NCBI GenBank assembly: GCA_021397835.1
Contig: JAJFZO010000241.1
Location: forward strand, 62,001 to 126,000
Reading direction: 5' to 3'
From: Moringa oleifera
Lineage: Eukaryota; Streptophyta; Magnoliopsida; Brassicales; Moringaceae
Length of the DNA stretch: 64,000 nt
The notes beneath the pieces were generated by a model. That model saw only the letters and a list, made by a program, of their open reading frames with translations, was not told the DNA's origin and did not search any database. The position numbers were made by a program, and so were the translations under genes. Shown here piece by piece: positions 47,991-60,368 of the stretch; position 1 is the first letter of the stretch, and every line of letters begins with the position of its first letter.

Positions 47991-48941
47991 AATGGTAGTT
48001 TGAATATTTTTCAATGGTGAAAATTTTAAGTCAAATTTCAACGTAAAAGATCTTCAATTCGAATATCTTTAATTTTTTAAATTTTGAATAAGGTACGATT
48101 TGATTAGGATTTATTTGACAGTATTTTAGAAATCAAGATTTAATTGAAAATAAAGAGTAAATTTAGGGTTTTAAATGATTTTTATCCTTATTAAATATTT
48201 TATAATATTTATTATTCCTTTTATTATCTTTATGATCATTGAAAATTTTCATATCTCAATAATTTTTTTGTTTATAAAAATATTAATAAGGCTAACATGA
48301 ATATAGATGAAATATATTTACTGTTCAATCGAAAAATTATAAAAGAACATAAGATTTCAAATTTTGTAATCATGCTAATGATATTATTTGAACATCTTTT
48401 ATTTTTGAAAATGCTGAAGAATCTCAGTTCAAGTAAAATTGAATCACTTCATTAATTTGAATTCAATAAACAAATTAACTTATTAAAACCACTTATTTTT
48501 ACTTAGTTAGCTATACATTAAATAAATTTAACTGCCTTCTAATTCAAATTTAAATTATTTTTTTAAAGATGAATTTGACTTTTAGACAATGGGTTTAATA
48601 AAATGAAATTGGTACTTGTTATAATTAAGCCATATCTAGTAAGTATTTAACGCACTAAGGTATGAGAGTTCGTTTTCTTTTTTATGCTCTTATAAATCTT
48701 CTGTTTTTGAATGTGAAGTTTATAATTTTTACGTAAGTTTTATTGGTGATGTTGGAAGTAAGAGAGAAAACTTGTGAAAGAAGGTGATAAGAGTAAGACA
48801 CTAGGTGAAGGATTAAAGGAATTGAAGATCAACAAAGTAAGAATTATTTGTAAGGAGTTAATTATAATGCTTAAAATGGAGAAAATTTTTTGAAGTGAAA
48901 ATTTAGGCCTAAAAAACTAGAAAAGGATATTCTTCCATCGA

Positions 48942-49148
48942 ATGATGAATATGTGTGAAAGGAAGGTGGAGGGGTATGGGAAACACAGAGAAAGATCAAT
49001 GATTACTGCATTCGGCTATTTTGTGAACAATGAGAGGGAAGACCAAAACTCGATGGGCTTGAATTCAATAGAATTGATAGGGAGTCCAACTGTGGAAAGA
49101 GTAATGGTTTGGGAAACAGTAGCTGCGTCCAACATTATTGATTTGTGA
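48942..49148 (+). CDS. Unrecognised 68-residue ORF, unit 12 copy
   Basis: Surprisingly close to the core copies (changes only near the end: Ala to Val, Arg-Val-Gly to Thr-Val-Ala, Gly to Asn), and closer than the unit 11 copy, although unit 12 as a whole is older-looking. This suggests local gene conversion. Function unknown. Confidence 0.28.
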   Translation: MMNMCERKVEGYGKHRERSMITAFGYFVNNEREDQNSMGLNSIELIGSPTVERVMVWETVAASNIIDL

Positions 49149-49920
49149 TTGGAACTAAACACTAGATTACAATGATTTTATTATGACTTTTTTGAAAAAG
49201 AATTGAAAAACTATATCAAGGATGATTTTATAAGATCTTGCTTTATAATAGTATTCATTCATGTCGGTTTATCCTTAATTTCAATTGAAAAATAGTTTTA
49301 TTTGAAGATAACTTAAAACAATGTAAACCTAGAACGAGTGATGTATAAGAATCAAAATAGGAATTGATTTGAAGTCCAAACAATAATTCTAATCAATTTA
49401 TTCCTTACTTGGAATGATTGGATACAAAAAGGAAGTAGTTAAAAATTATTTAAATTTTAAATATTTATTTTTTAATTTAGTCTCACTCAATATTATCGTT
49501 GTTAAATTCTAAAAGAAATAAAAATGCAAATGATGAAGTGATGTAGATTTAAGTTTTAAATGATCCATTCTCATTTCGTTTGACCAAGGGAAATCATAAA
49601 TTCTAAAAGAAATAGAAAATAGATTGTTAAGCTGATAAGATTTCGTTTAAAATCTAAAATTGGTGTACAACGGATGCTGAAAATGATTAATTAGAAGTTC
49701 AAACTTTATCATAATGCAATATTAAAACACACGACCTTTATCTTACTTAATCATCTCTATTTGTTAGTCTTTGGTAAAGCAATATTGAAATCACAACACT
49801 TAGATATATATGAGGTCATCTTATTTTCTTTCAAATGTTTCTCTAAAAAAATAAATCTAAAACCTGCATTCTTTTTGCTGTCTTCTGAATCACATTGTTG
49901 ACTTCCATAAAAAAAGAACA

Positions 49921-50268
49921 ATGAAGAAATTAGAAATGATAGGGATGCTTAAGATTATGAATAACCCAACCAATGCTATGAACGTGAGGGGAACCATACT
50001 AAATGAATCAGAAGAATCAAGATGCATTGATGCTATGAATTGGCTTAAGAGTTTTCTAATCAAACGTGACATTCTTGTGGAAACCTACATCAAAAAAGCA
50101 GTGGAATCCCTAAAAAAACATAAAAACTTCGAGATACGTACCGTGCCTTCTTCTTTGCGTGGCCTTTAGCTGAAGAAACTTTATAAAAGTGACAAATCAA
50201 AGACAAAGAAGAACATACTTGAGAAGAAAAAGACTAGTTTAGTAGTTCACTTGAGATTGCGGCCCTAA
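49921..50268 (+). pseudogene. TFIIS LW-domain pseudogene, unit 12
   Basis: The start and terminal stop are in the same frame and the length is exactly that of the core gene (348 bp). However, the TGG for the signature tryptophan reads TAG (CTTTAG near 50164-50169), cutting the product to 82 residues and removing the last helix and basic tail. About 20 further replacements lie upstream. The TATA region is altered to CTTAGATATATATGAGG. Confidence 0.85.
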
Positions 50269-51548
50269 TTTTAAAGATGATTTAATAGTTATAGTGATTT
50301 GGGTAGCTAAGATCATTTCTAAAGGATTTATTGAGAAAAATTTTTTCTTTGATATTTGGAATCAAATTGTGTAAAGAAAGATTAATAATAATGCAGTGTG
50401 TAATCCTCCCAATGTGGACATAGACAAGTTGTCAAATCATGATGAACATTGCATTTTTTTGTAAAAAAATTATGACAAAAACCATAGTAACCTAGCAATA
50501 AAGGCAAAATTGTTATTTTTCTTTAAAAAAATAAATAAATCAAGGCGTGGTTCTCTCTTTTCTTAAAGAATTAGAGTAAGTACTTTAAGTGATTCTTGTA
50601 GAATCTTATTTCACAATAGTATTTATTTGGGAGATCATAAGCAATTTTGATAAATATGCTTCACTTGCATGTAATTTGTTTTCTATTTCCTTCATAACTT
50701 AACATTTGACAACAACTTTTATTTTTTAGGATTAATTATGTTCAGAGGACATGCATTTTTCTTACAGTTTTAAATTAGAATCTATGAAAAAATAAAATAA
50801 AAATTACATCTGTTTGAGACTTATATTTTTGTTGAATTCTCAATGTGAGACTTTCATTTATAATTTCAATTAATATTAATAGTTTTATGCACACATGTGA
50901 GGTATATATGACTTTTAGGTATACAGTTATTCCAATTTGCTTTCAAAAACTATCTAAACAAACAATATTTGCTTTCTTTTTGTTCCCTTTAAATATTTAT
51001 ATTTTACATGTTCTTACAAAATTTGATACGAAAAAAAAAACATTTCATTTATTTTGATAGTGTTGAAATGGATACTGGGCTTATTGTGTGCATATCAATT
51101 CTTCTAACTTGATACTACCTAGTAAACTACACCAAATTTTGTAAAAAAATGTGCAATGGATCTTGAAATGGTTCATCAAATATTTATTAATATATTAATA
51201 ATTTATAAGAAATAATCTATTAATAATATAACAATTACAAATACTACTATTATTAGGGCAAATATCATTTTAAATCATGAGTTTACTGTCTTTTTATTTC
51301 TCTTTAAAAATATATAAAATCATACCCTAATCTATTAACTTTCTTCAAGTTGAACTTTGGTGAAAATGAATGTATAAAAAAAAATGGTATTTTCACCTTT
51401 CAAATGCCTAAAAGATCACCTTAAATTTTGATTTTATCCTTCAAAGTTGAATAATTTTTTAACAGCAAGCTATTTTTTTGAGAATTTTTAAAATTCTTAA
51501 TAGTTTAAATTTAAAAAAATATATCTTTTCAAAACTAAAAAATTCTAA

Positions 51549-51606
51549 CACACATACACACACGCACGCACACACAAATACACACACACACACACATACA
51601 CACACA

Positions 51607-51685
<79 letters not shown>
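51549..51685. repeat. Composite CA/TA microsatellite of unit 13
   Basis: Imperfect CA repeats with CG, TA and GA interruptions, followed by about 20 TA dinucleotides. This is the counterpart of the pure TA tract of the core units. The ORFs across it are artefacts. Confidence 0.95.
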
Positions 51686-51688
<3 letters not shown>

Positions 51689-52648
51689 TACAATGGTAGC
51701 TTGAATTTTTCTTCGTATTAGTGAAAAATTTTAAGTTAAAATTTATTGTAAAAGATCCACAATTTGAATATCATTAATTTTTTAAATTTTTAATATGGTA
51801 TAATTTGATTAGGATTTGTTTGACAATATTTTAGAAATCAAGATTTAATTCAAAATAATGAGTAAACTTAAGGTTTTAAATGATTTTTATCCTCACTAAA
51901 TGTTTTGTAATATTTATTATTCCTTTTATGATCTTTATGATCATTGAAAATTTTTAATATCTAAATGATTTTTTATTTATGAAAAATATTAATAAGGCTG
52001 ACATGAATATACATAAAACGTTTTATTTTTCAATTAAAAATTATAAAAGAAAAAAAGTTGTCAAATCTTGTAATCATGCTAATGATATTATTTGAATATA
52101 TTTTAAAAACTATTTTTAAAAATACTGAGTAACTTTAGTTTAAGTAAAATTGAATCAGTTCATTAACTTGAATTCAATAAACAAATTAACTTATTCAAAC
52201 CATTTATTTTTATTTAATTAACTAGGCATTACATAAATTTTACATTATTATTAAATTTAAATTATTTTTTCAAGATGAATTTTATTTTTAGATAATTTAT
52301 TTAATAAACTAAACTTGATACTTGTTATAATTAAGACATATTTAGTAACTATTTAAGGGACTAAAGTATGAGAGTTTGTTTTCTTTTTTATGCTTTTATA
52401 AATCTTCTCTTTTTGAAAGTGAAGTTTATAACTTTTTATGTAAATTTTATTGGTGACGTTTGAAGTAAGAGAGAACACATATGGAAGAAAGTGATAAGAG
52501 TGAGACAACAGGTGAGGTTTAAAGGAATTAAAGATCAACAAATAAGAATTATTTGTAAGGAGTTGATGACAATGCTTAAAATGCCCAAAAAAAAAATTGA
52601 GGTGAAAATTTAGGCTCCAAAAACTAGAATATGATATTCTTTTATGAA

Positions 52649-52889
52649 ATGATGAATGTGTAAAAAGAACAACTTCATTAATATGATGAAAATTGAGAGG
52701 ATAAGGTGAAGTGGTATGAGAAACATAAGCAAAGAATCAATGATTATTGCATTTAGCTATTTAGTGAATAATGAGAAGGAAGACCAAAACTTTATGGGCT
52801 TGAATTCAATGGAATAGATAGGGAGTCCAAGAGTGGATGGAGAGATTGTTTAAGAAAGAGTAGGTGCATCAAACATTATTGATATATGA
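52649..52889 (+). pseudogene. Remnant of the 68-residue ORF, unit 13
   Basis: Homologous to the ORF at 1249-1455, but with a stop a few codons after the ATG, an insertion of about 34 bp and further stops. It is recognisable by segments equivalent to SMIIAF and NNEKEDQNFMGLNS. Confidence 0.7.
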
Positions 52890-53629
52890 TTGGAGCAAAA
52901 CACTAGACTCAAATGATTTTATTATAACTTTTTTGAAAGAGAATTGAAAAACCATATCAACGATTATTTTATAAGATCTTGCTTTATAATAATATTTATT
53001 CATGTCGATTTATCCTTAATTTGAATTGAAAAATAATTCTATTTGCAGGTATCTTAAGACAATGTAAACCTAGAATAAGTAATACATAAGAATCAAAATA
53101 TGAATTGATTTGAAGTCTAAACGATAATTCTAATCAATTTGTTTCTAACTTGAAATGATTTAATGCAAAAAGTAAGTAGCTAAAAATTATTTAAATCTAA
53201 AAAGTTCATTTTTCAATTTAGTTTGACTCAATATTATTGTTTCTAAATTCTAAAAGAAATAAGAATGCAAACGATGAAGTGATGTAGATTTGAATTTAAA
53301 ATGATCCATTCTCTCTTCATTTGACCAAAGAAGATCATAAACTCTAAAGAAATAGAAAATAGATTGTTAAGCAGATAAGATTTCATTTAAAATCTAAAAT
53401 TGCTATATTATAATCCATATATGATTAATAAATGCAAAAAATAATTAATTGGTAGTCCAAACTTGATGATAATGTAATATTGAAACACACCACCGTTATC
53501 TTAGAAGATCATCTTCACGAATTAGTCTTTGGTTGCCTTATTTTCTCTAAAATGTTTCTCCAACAACAAATCAAAAACCTGCATTCTTTTTGTTTTCTTT
53601 TGAATCAGATTGTTGACCTCCATAAAAAA

Positions 53630-53982
53630 ATGAAGAAATTAGAAACAATAGAGATGCTTAAGATTGTGAAGAAAGTAGCCAATGCTATGAATGGAAAGGG
53701 AACCATGCTAAGTGAATTAGAAGAATCAAGATGCATCAACACTATGAATTGGCTCAATGGTTTTCCAATCGACATGACATTCTTTTCGAAGCCCATATTG
53801 TAAAAAAAGTGGAATCTCTAAAAAAAAATAAACATAAAACTGCAAGATACGTACTATGGCTTCTTCCTTGCTTAGCCTTTGGTCGAAGAAACTTTATGAA
53901 AGTAACAAATCCAAGACAAAGAAGAACAAATCTGAGAAGAAAAAAAACTAGTTTAGTAGTTCGCTTGAGATTGCGACCTTAA
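53630..53982 (+). pseudogene. TFIIS LW-domain pseudogene, unit 13
   Basis: The start ATG and the first 47 or so codons remain similar to the core. A one-base loss near 53770 then shifts the frame, and further indels near 53821 give a total of 353 bp. The promoter segment with the TATA box is deleted near 53531 (GTCTTTGGTTGCC joins sequence normally about 50 bp apart). Confidence 0.85.
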
Positions 53983-55195
53983 GTTTAAAGATGATTTGAT
54001 AGTCATGGTGATTTTGGTTCATTTTTTAAAGATTTGCTTAGGAAAAGTTTTTCTTTAATATTTATAATCAAATTGTATAAAGAAAGATTAATGATAATGC
54101 AACGTGTAATCCTCCTAATGTGGATATAGACAAATTGTTGAACCATGAGAACATTGTGCTTTTTTAAAAAAATTTATTATTAAAATCTTATTGATCTAGT
54201 AATTAAGGCAAAGTCTTTATTTTCTAAAAAGAAATAAATCAAGGCATGGTTCTTCCTTTTCTTGAAGAACTAGATTAAGTACTTTAGGTGATTCTTGTAG
54301 GATCTTGCTTCATAATAGTATTTATTTGAGAGGCCACAAGTAATTTTGATAAATATATTTCACTTGGTTGTCATTTGTTTTCACTTTGTGTCATAACATA
54401 ACATTTGACAACAAATTTTATTTTTTAGGGCTAATTATGGACATGCATTTTACTCATAGTTTCAAATTGGGATCTATGAAAAAAAATTACTTCTATTAGA
54501 GATTTACATTTTGGTTGGATTCTTACTGTGAGACTTGCATTTATAATTTCTATTAATATTAATGATTTTATACACAGATATGATGTGTATATAACTTTTA
54601 GGTATAAAATTATTCTAATTTTTCTTCAAAAACTATCTAAACAAACAATATTTGCTTTCTTTTTGTTCCTTTTAAATATTTACATTTTACATGTTCTTAC
54701 TAAATTTGATACGATAAAAGAATGTTTTATTTGTTTTGATAGTGTTTAAATGAATATTAGGCTTATTGCATAAGTAAAAATCACACGTGCATTGTGTGTT
54801 GTTGCAAAATTATTAATAATAACGAAAATTATAGATGGAAGTTTTGCATCGAGAATCCAACAAAACTGAAGTTTCAAATAAATGTAATGTTTTTTTGTAA
54901 GTCTCAATTTGAAATTATGAGCAAAATAAAGGTTTTTTTCGTATAATTAACTCTATTTCTTAAGCAAATATGTTCATATCAATTCTTCTAACTTGATTCG
55001 ACACCTTGCAAACTACACCAAATTTTATAAGTAAATATGTGTAATAGATCTTGAAATGGTTCATCAAATATTCATTAATATATTAATAATGTTTAAGAAA
55101 TAATTTATTAATAATATAATAATTACAAAATTATAATTATTAGGGCAAATGTCATTTTAAATCATGAGTTTTATTGTCTTTTTTCAATCACGTTC

Positions 55196-56317
55196 TTGCT
55201 ATAAAAACGTATAAAATCATACCCTACTCTATTGACTTTTTCTGAAATAAACTTTGGTGAAAATGAATGTAAAAAATAAACGGTATTTTCACCTTTCAAA
55301 TGCCTAAAAAGTCACCAAAATCGATTTTACACTATATTTTGATTTCACCACTCAAAGTTGAATAATTTTCTACCAACAAGCTATTTTTGATGAATTTTAA
55401 AACTTTTTAATAGTTCAAAATTTTATAAAATTTTTAAAATATTTTTAAAACTAAAAATTTTGACCTATGCACATACACACACGCACATATATATATATAT
55501 ATTTGTAATGGTAGTTTAAAAAATTTTTTATATTGGTGAAATATTTTAAGTCAAAATTCATTATAAAAAAATCCCCAATTTGAATATTTTTAATTTTTTA
55601 AATTTTGAATAAGGTACAATTTGATTAGGATTTGTTTGGTAATATTTTAGAAATCAAGATTTGATTGAAAATAGACAGTAAATTTAAGGTTTTAACTTAT
55701 ATTTATCCTTATTAAATGTTTCATAATATTTATTATTTCTTTTATTATGTTATTGATCATCAAAAAATTTTAATATATTGATAAGGATAAAAAGAACATA
55801 CATAAAATGTTTTATTTTTCAATTAAAAAGTTATAAAAGAACATAAGTTTTCAAATTTTGTAATCATGCTAATGATACTATTTGAACATTTTTTAACAAT
55901 GATTTTTAAAAGTACTGAATAACTTCAATGTATTGCAATTGAATCACTTCATCAATTTGAATTCAATAAACAAATTAACTTATACAACCCATTTATTTTT
56001 ATTTAATTAACTATAAATAAAATTAATTATACATTAAATAAATTCAACTGCATTTTAATTAAAATTTAAATAATTTTTTTAAGATGAATTTGATTTTTAG
56101 ATAATTGGTTTAATAAACTAAAATTGATAATCGTTATAATTAAACCATATTTAGTAAGTATTTAATGGACTAAGGTATGAAAGTTTGTTTTCTTTTTTAT
56201 GCTTTTATAAGTCTTTTGTTTTTGAAAATGAAGTTTATAACTTTTTATGTAAGTTTTATTGGTGATGTTGGAAGTAAGAGAGAAAACTTGTGAAAGAAGG
56301 TGATAAGAATGAGACAC
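55196..56317 (+). repeat. Tandem unit 14 (truncated)
   Basis: First 1.1 kb of a degenerate unit with its own CA/TA tract (about 55463-55502). Homology stops after GAATGAGACAC at 56317, upstream of where either ORF would lie, and unrelated sequence follows. This is the right edge of the array. Confidence 0.88.
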
Positions 56318-57813
56318 ATGTTACAAGTTATCGTAAGTTTATTTCAGTTTATTATTTATGTAATTGCTTGACTGAAGTAATTTAAATATATTTCAAGTTT
56401 TCGATTTGTGTATTATTATATACAATGAACAACAATACATTCATTATGTTTATTCATAATTTTCATCACCCTATCAATATGATATTAAAATAAATTAAAG
56501 CTTTTATAAAGATTAATAAAAAATGATAATCAAAAAGCCGTGACTTATTTGAAGCAACCATACTAAGACAACATTGAGTTATCATGAAATACTGACTATA
56601 GAAAAACATGTCATAAATCATAGTGCCACAAATTTATAAGAACAGAGATTCAAAATCTAAATGCAGTTCTTTGAAAAAATAATATTATATCCTATTAGGA
56701 AATAATTGAAGATTACTTTTGAAACAAAAGAAAATATTTGTCATTGTAGTACAATGGTGTATAAGTTTGAGCAGCTTCTTGCATCATTTAATTGAGTTAT
56801 CATTTTCCTCAACTTGATATTGAATATCTATATACAAGAATTAATGAAGTAAAGGAGCATACTAATAAACCTTTTTTCACCTTACATTATAATAATAGCT
56901 ACAAAATAACCATAAAGTAAATAAGATGGACAAATGTGTACATGGTTTAGTTTCATAACCTACATCCACGGGTTCATACCCATATGAGAATAATCCACTA
57001 AGTGTAAAAACTAATTACAGGCACTAATTGAACCTTACATAGTTTAAGACTCCCTTTCCAATTATTCCAATTGGCATTACAACACTTACTGGAACTCAGT
57101 ATTGCGAGATCCCTTCGACTTATAAGGTTGCACTTAGCTTGAACTTACTTCAACGTGCAGGAGTACTATTTTTCTCTTAAAAATAGTTAATTCTTTACTG
57201 AATGAATATCTTGAACTTTAATATATTTGAATTTCAAAATAATATGTGACTATGTCTTTTGAATGATTACACATGATGATTTGTACTCCCTTTTCGAATA
57301 GACCTAATGTATTTATATAGTGCTTTACCCTTAAGATATATTTAACTTAGACTTAATTACAATGGTCATTACATTGAGATTCTTTTCCATAAACTGTAAC
57401 CTAGATATGCATCTAGAGACATAGAAATACTGTCCCAATGATACTTGCCCATCGCTATACAATATCCCAATGATACTTACCGATTATCTTCATGGAAATA
57501 AATCCTAAAATATCTTTATCAAATAACTTCTCAACATTTCAACTTATTGGCCTTAACAATCTCTTCTGTTGGCATTTTTGACAAAATATACATCAGAGCT
57601 TAATCAAGAATTAAAATACCTCAATCTTCTTCATATGTAATAGAATAATAAAAGTTTATCTTCTCCCTCTTAGTACTAGCCATTAGCATTAATGCAACAA
57701 AAGTAAATCTACTCCCCCTTAAGATCTGCTCCTCTTTGAATTGGTAAGAAATACTAATGCCTTTAAAAACTTTATGACCTTGATTAATTTAAAACTATGA
57801 ACTCTTAAAGCAT
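56318..57813. other. Non-array sequence without a recognised gene
   Basis: This sequence begins at the array edge. It is AT-rich, with no long ORF on either strand and no RNA gene or repeat that I can identify. Slightly GC-richer stretches around 57040-57170 could be decayed coding or LTR sequence but match nothing I recognise. Confidence 0.5.
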
Positions 57814-58053
57814 CTAAAGTAGCTCAGTTTCCTTGGCCTCAATTTTTTGTAAGAATTTCCTCTTTTTCTCACATACTTTCTTCAATTTAGCTTGCAAGTA
57901 GTTGTAAATTATGGATGAACTTACTGTAGTGCATGTTTTACTTGATGTTGCAATAGAAGGTGCAATAGGTGGAATAACCTCAATATCAACATACGAAGAT
58001 GGATCTAGGACTATGTCATTAACATAACCCTTTTTAGCATATTTTTCAGACAC
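57814..58053 (-). other. Open frame of about 80 codons, unrecognised, probably a fragment
   Basis: Open on the minus strand, but without an ATG at its start. The predicted peptide has a hydrophobic/Pro segment (VIPPIAPSIA), a Ser/Thr-rich stretch, then a basic helical part ending QKIEAKETELL. It resembles the tail of a transposon-associated protein in style only. Continuation upstream is blocked by stops near 58060-58090. Confidence 0.25.
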
Positions 58054-60368
58054 TCTTAAGATTTATGGAGCTATCAGCTTCTCTTTTCCAACAAGGGCTA
58101 CTTATATCAGTGAAGGGAAAGGCAAGGTTAGTTTGGTGGCATTGAACTTAAATGTCGTGTGATCAACTTAAAGATGTGTTTTCCAAGGTTTTAATTCAAT
58201 TCACAACCTATCATGTACAACAGCATAACAAGATTCTCATGCACCTTTTATTGTTGCTTACTCAGCAACCAATTTTTAATTATCAATTTATGCCATATAC
58301 AATATTTAATAGTAAATTCTAATGAGTTACAGATATAAAATTTTGGCCATTTGACCACTATATGACCAGTAAGGTTTCATAGATCTTATCCATGTCAGGT
58401 AAATTGACACTAAGGGATGATGGTAGAAAGCATCCTGAAAAGCTAAAATCATTGTCACGATGAGGTCTAAGACTAATCTCAAAGCGCGAAAAATCTTTTT
58501 AATTTAGATTAATAAATCATGAAATTCATTTTTGCTAGTTTTTTGATGAAAATAAAAGAAAATAGAAGTTGTCATCAATCTTTTTTTCTTATGATATGAT
58601 TGATCACAAAAATTACTCTTATTTTTTCAAAATATTTTTGTAAAAGAATCAAAGAAAAGAAAAAGAATTAGAATTCGAATTTTTAAGGCAATGGTCTACC
58701 TTACCACGAAATTTGAGTTTGAAAGTCGATTACGTATAAGGAAAGATTAGTACCCTTATAACATCTTAAGATCAACACTATTTAAGCGAAAACATATTCC
58801 ATTAGGCCCTTTGAAAAAATTTCAAAATTGATTCCCATTCACCGAGCAATACTATAACAATTATAAGGAATGTGTTTTAGTAAACACATGAATGATGAAA
58901 ATTTTCAATTATGACTACCATCATATCTTCATTTCCAAAATGATTTTATTTAAGATTAAGAGTGTTGGCTATATCTCTTTATCTCCAAATCTGAAGAAAT
59001 ACACTAAAGGAATTATGTTCTCATGAAACAATTAAAGAACACTCAAGATGAAGCATTTTGGACGAAAAACGAGATTATAAATATCTTCATACCCCACTTT
59101 TCAAGACAAGAAAGTTTCGTTTAGAATTCCACAAAAGAGCTATTGTTCAACCACATCATTTTAAAATTCATTTTATGCAAAAATTTTGAGAATGTGGACA
59201 TAATAATAACAATAAATATAAATATAAAGAAACCAAAAAAATACCAGGTAGAGATTTTGATCGACTAATCAACTTTATTCCCAAGTGTATTAAAGAATTA
59301 CAAGAATTAAAATAAGAATTTATACTTGCTGCCCGCTTTACAGATCCCACTTCCCAGTATTCCTTTGCTTAATAGCATAATGAAAGTCTAAAAGCTCTTA
59401 AGTACTCCCAAACTTAACTCACTCAAAAGCTTACAAAGTATTCTTAACCTATCTTACTCTATGAATGCCAAGGTCCTTTCTCCTTAGATCATAGATCTAT
59501 TAATAGTTTAATTTATTAGTAATAGTTAACTAAAAGTCCAAAAAATGTGGAGCACTCAAAAGAGATCACATGCGTGCATCATTCCTCTATGATGCATGGG
59601 TTTGTGGTTCTTATATCTTGCGCAACTCTTCTTAGGTTATCTACATTCTTTTATCATCTTTTGGTTGCTTCTAGTATATCACAAACCTTCAATCCTTGAA
59701 TCAGCACTCTTTTCCCAGATGTAGAACTTGGCTTGAATTATTATTCATCATGAGTTATCATTATCCTATTCTCTATACTCTTTTTGACGAATCATCGGGA
59801 TAATTTTTAACATCAAGATTTTTGTTCCTTCTCTTTAGATTAAAGGTTACTAGATTTAGAATTGCACTATTTAGGTTTTATTTTTAGATTAGTCTTTTCT
59901 TTGACATTGAAATCATAATCTTATCTATTCTTCATGTTGTCTAGGATATATCATGATCAGGTTTACAACCGTTATACTCAACCTTCATCAAGTTTTTTCT
60001 TGATCAAGACTTATCAAGATTATGATTTTTTAAGGTCAAGATTTCTCTTACCAGTTTAGATTTCCATTAACCAGACATAATGGTTATTCTTTTAACATGT
60101 TAATATATATTTTACAACCCATCATTAATTTATGGCCTAAGGATCAGAATAGTTTCTCAAATCACCATACCTTTTAGTGTGAATCTTTTTATTTTTCCTT
60201 GTTGATTTAAAAACTTTTTTTTTCTCTTTTAATTTCTCTTTCCTTCACTTTCCTTCCATCTTCTTTAACAAGCTTTTCCTTCTCTATAATTCTCGATAAT
60301 TAGTCCCTGTTTTCTCTTATCTTCCCTTTTTTAGTGAGTTTCTCTGTCTCTTCTTATTTTTTTGTCAA
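58054..60368. other. Intergenic or decayed sequence
   Basis: No gene, RNA or mobile-element terminus recognised. Open frames are short and begin at non-ATG codons or are AT-driven. The last 130 bp (about 60240-60368) are pyrimidine-rich and directly precede the ATG at 60369, like a plant 5' leader. Confidence 0.5.

Larger units (their letters stand above)
47648..51298 (+). repeat. Tandem unit 12 (degenerate)
   Basis: Unit of about 3651 bp. It lacks about 210 bp near 51087, joining GGGCTTATTGTG directly to the segment that is normally GTTCATATAAATTC. It has a long interrupted TA tract (about 47937-47987). Parts of it (about 48000-48210 and 48940-49110) are much closer to the core than their surroundings, so the unit is a mosaic. 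Confidence 0.92.
51299..55195 (+). repeat. Tandem unit 13 (strongly degenerate)
   Basis: Unit of about 3897 bp, the most diverged full-length copy. It has a long composite CA then TA microsatellite (about 51549-51685), an insertion of about 34 bp within the 68-codon ORF remnant, loss of the TATA-box segment near 53531, and a frameshifted TFIIS-like ORF. Confidence 0.9.

Noticed and set aside
51459..51699. Open frames across the CA/TA repeat of unit 13
   Set aside because: They are microsatellite artefacts, like those at 38.6 kb.
1..56317. CRISPR-like or other prokaryotic repeat system
   Set aside because: The unit size, introns, LTR element and codon context are eukaryotic, and no short repeat-spacer pattern exists.
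59168..59350. Minus-strand frame of 60 codons
   Set aside because: It is short, has a run of Leu/Tyr from AT repeats, and has no recognisable motif or promoter.
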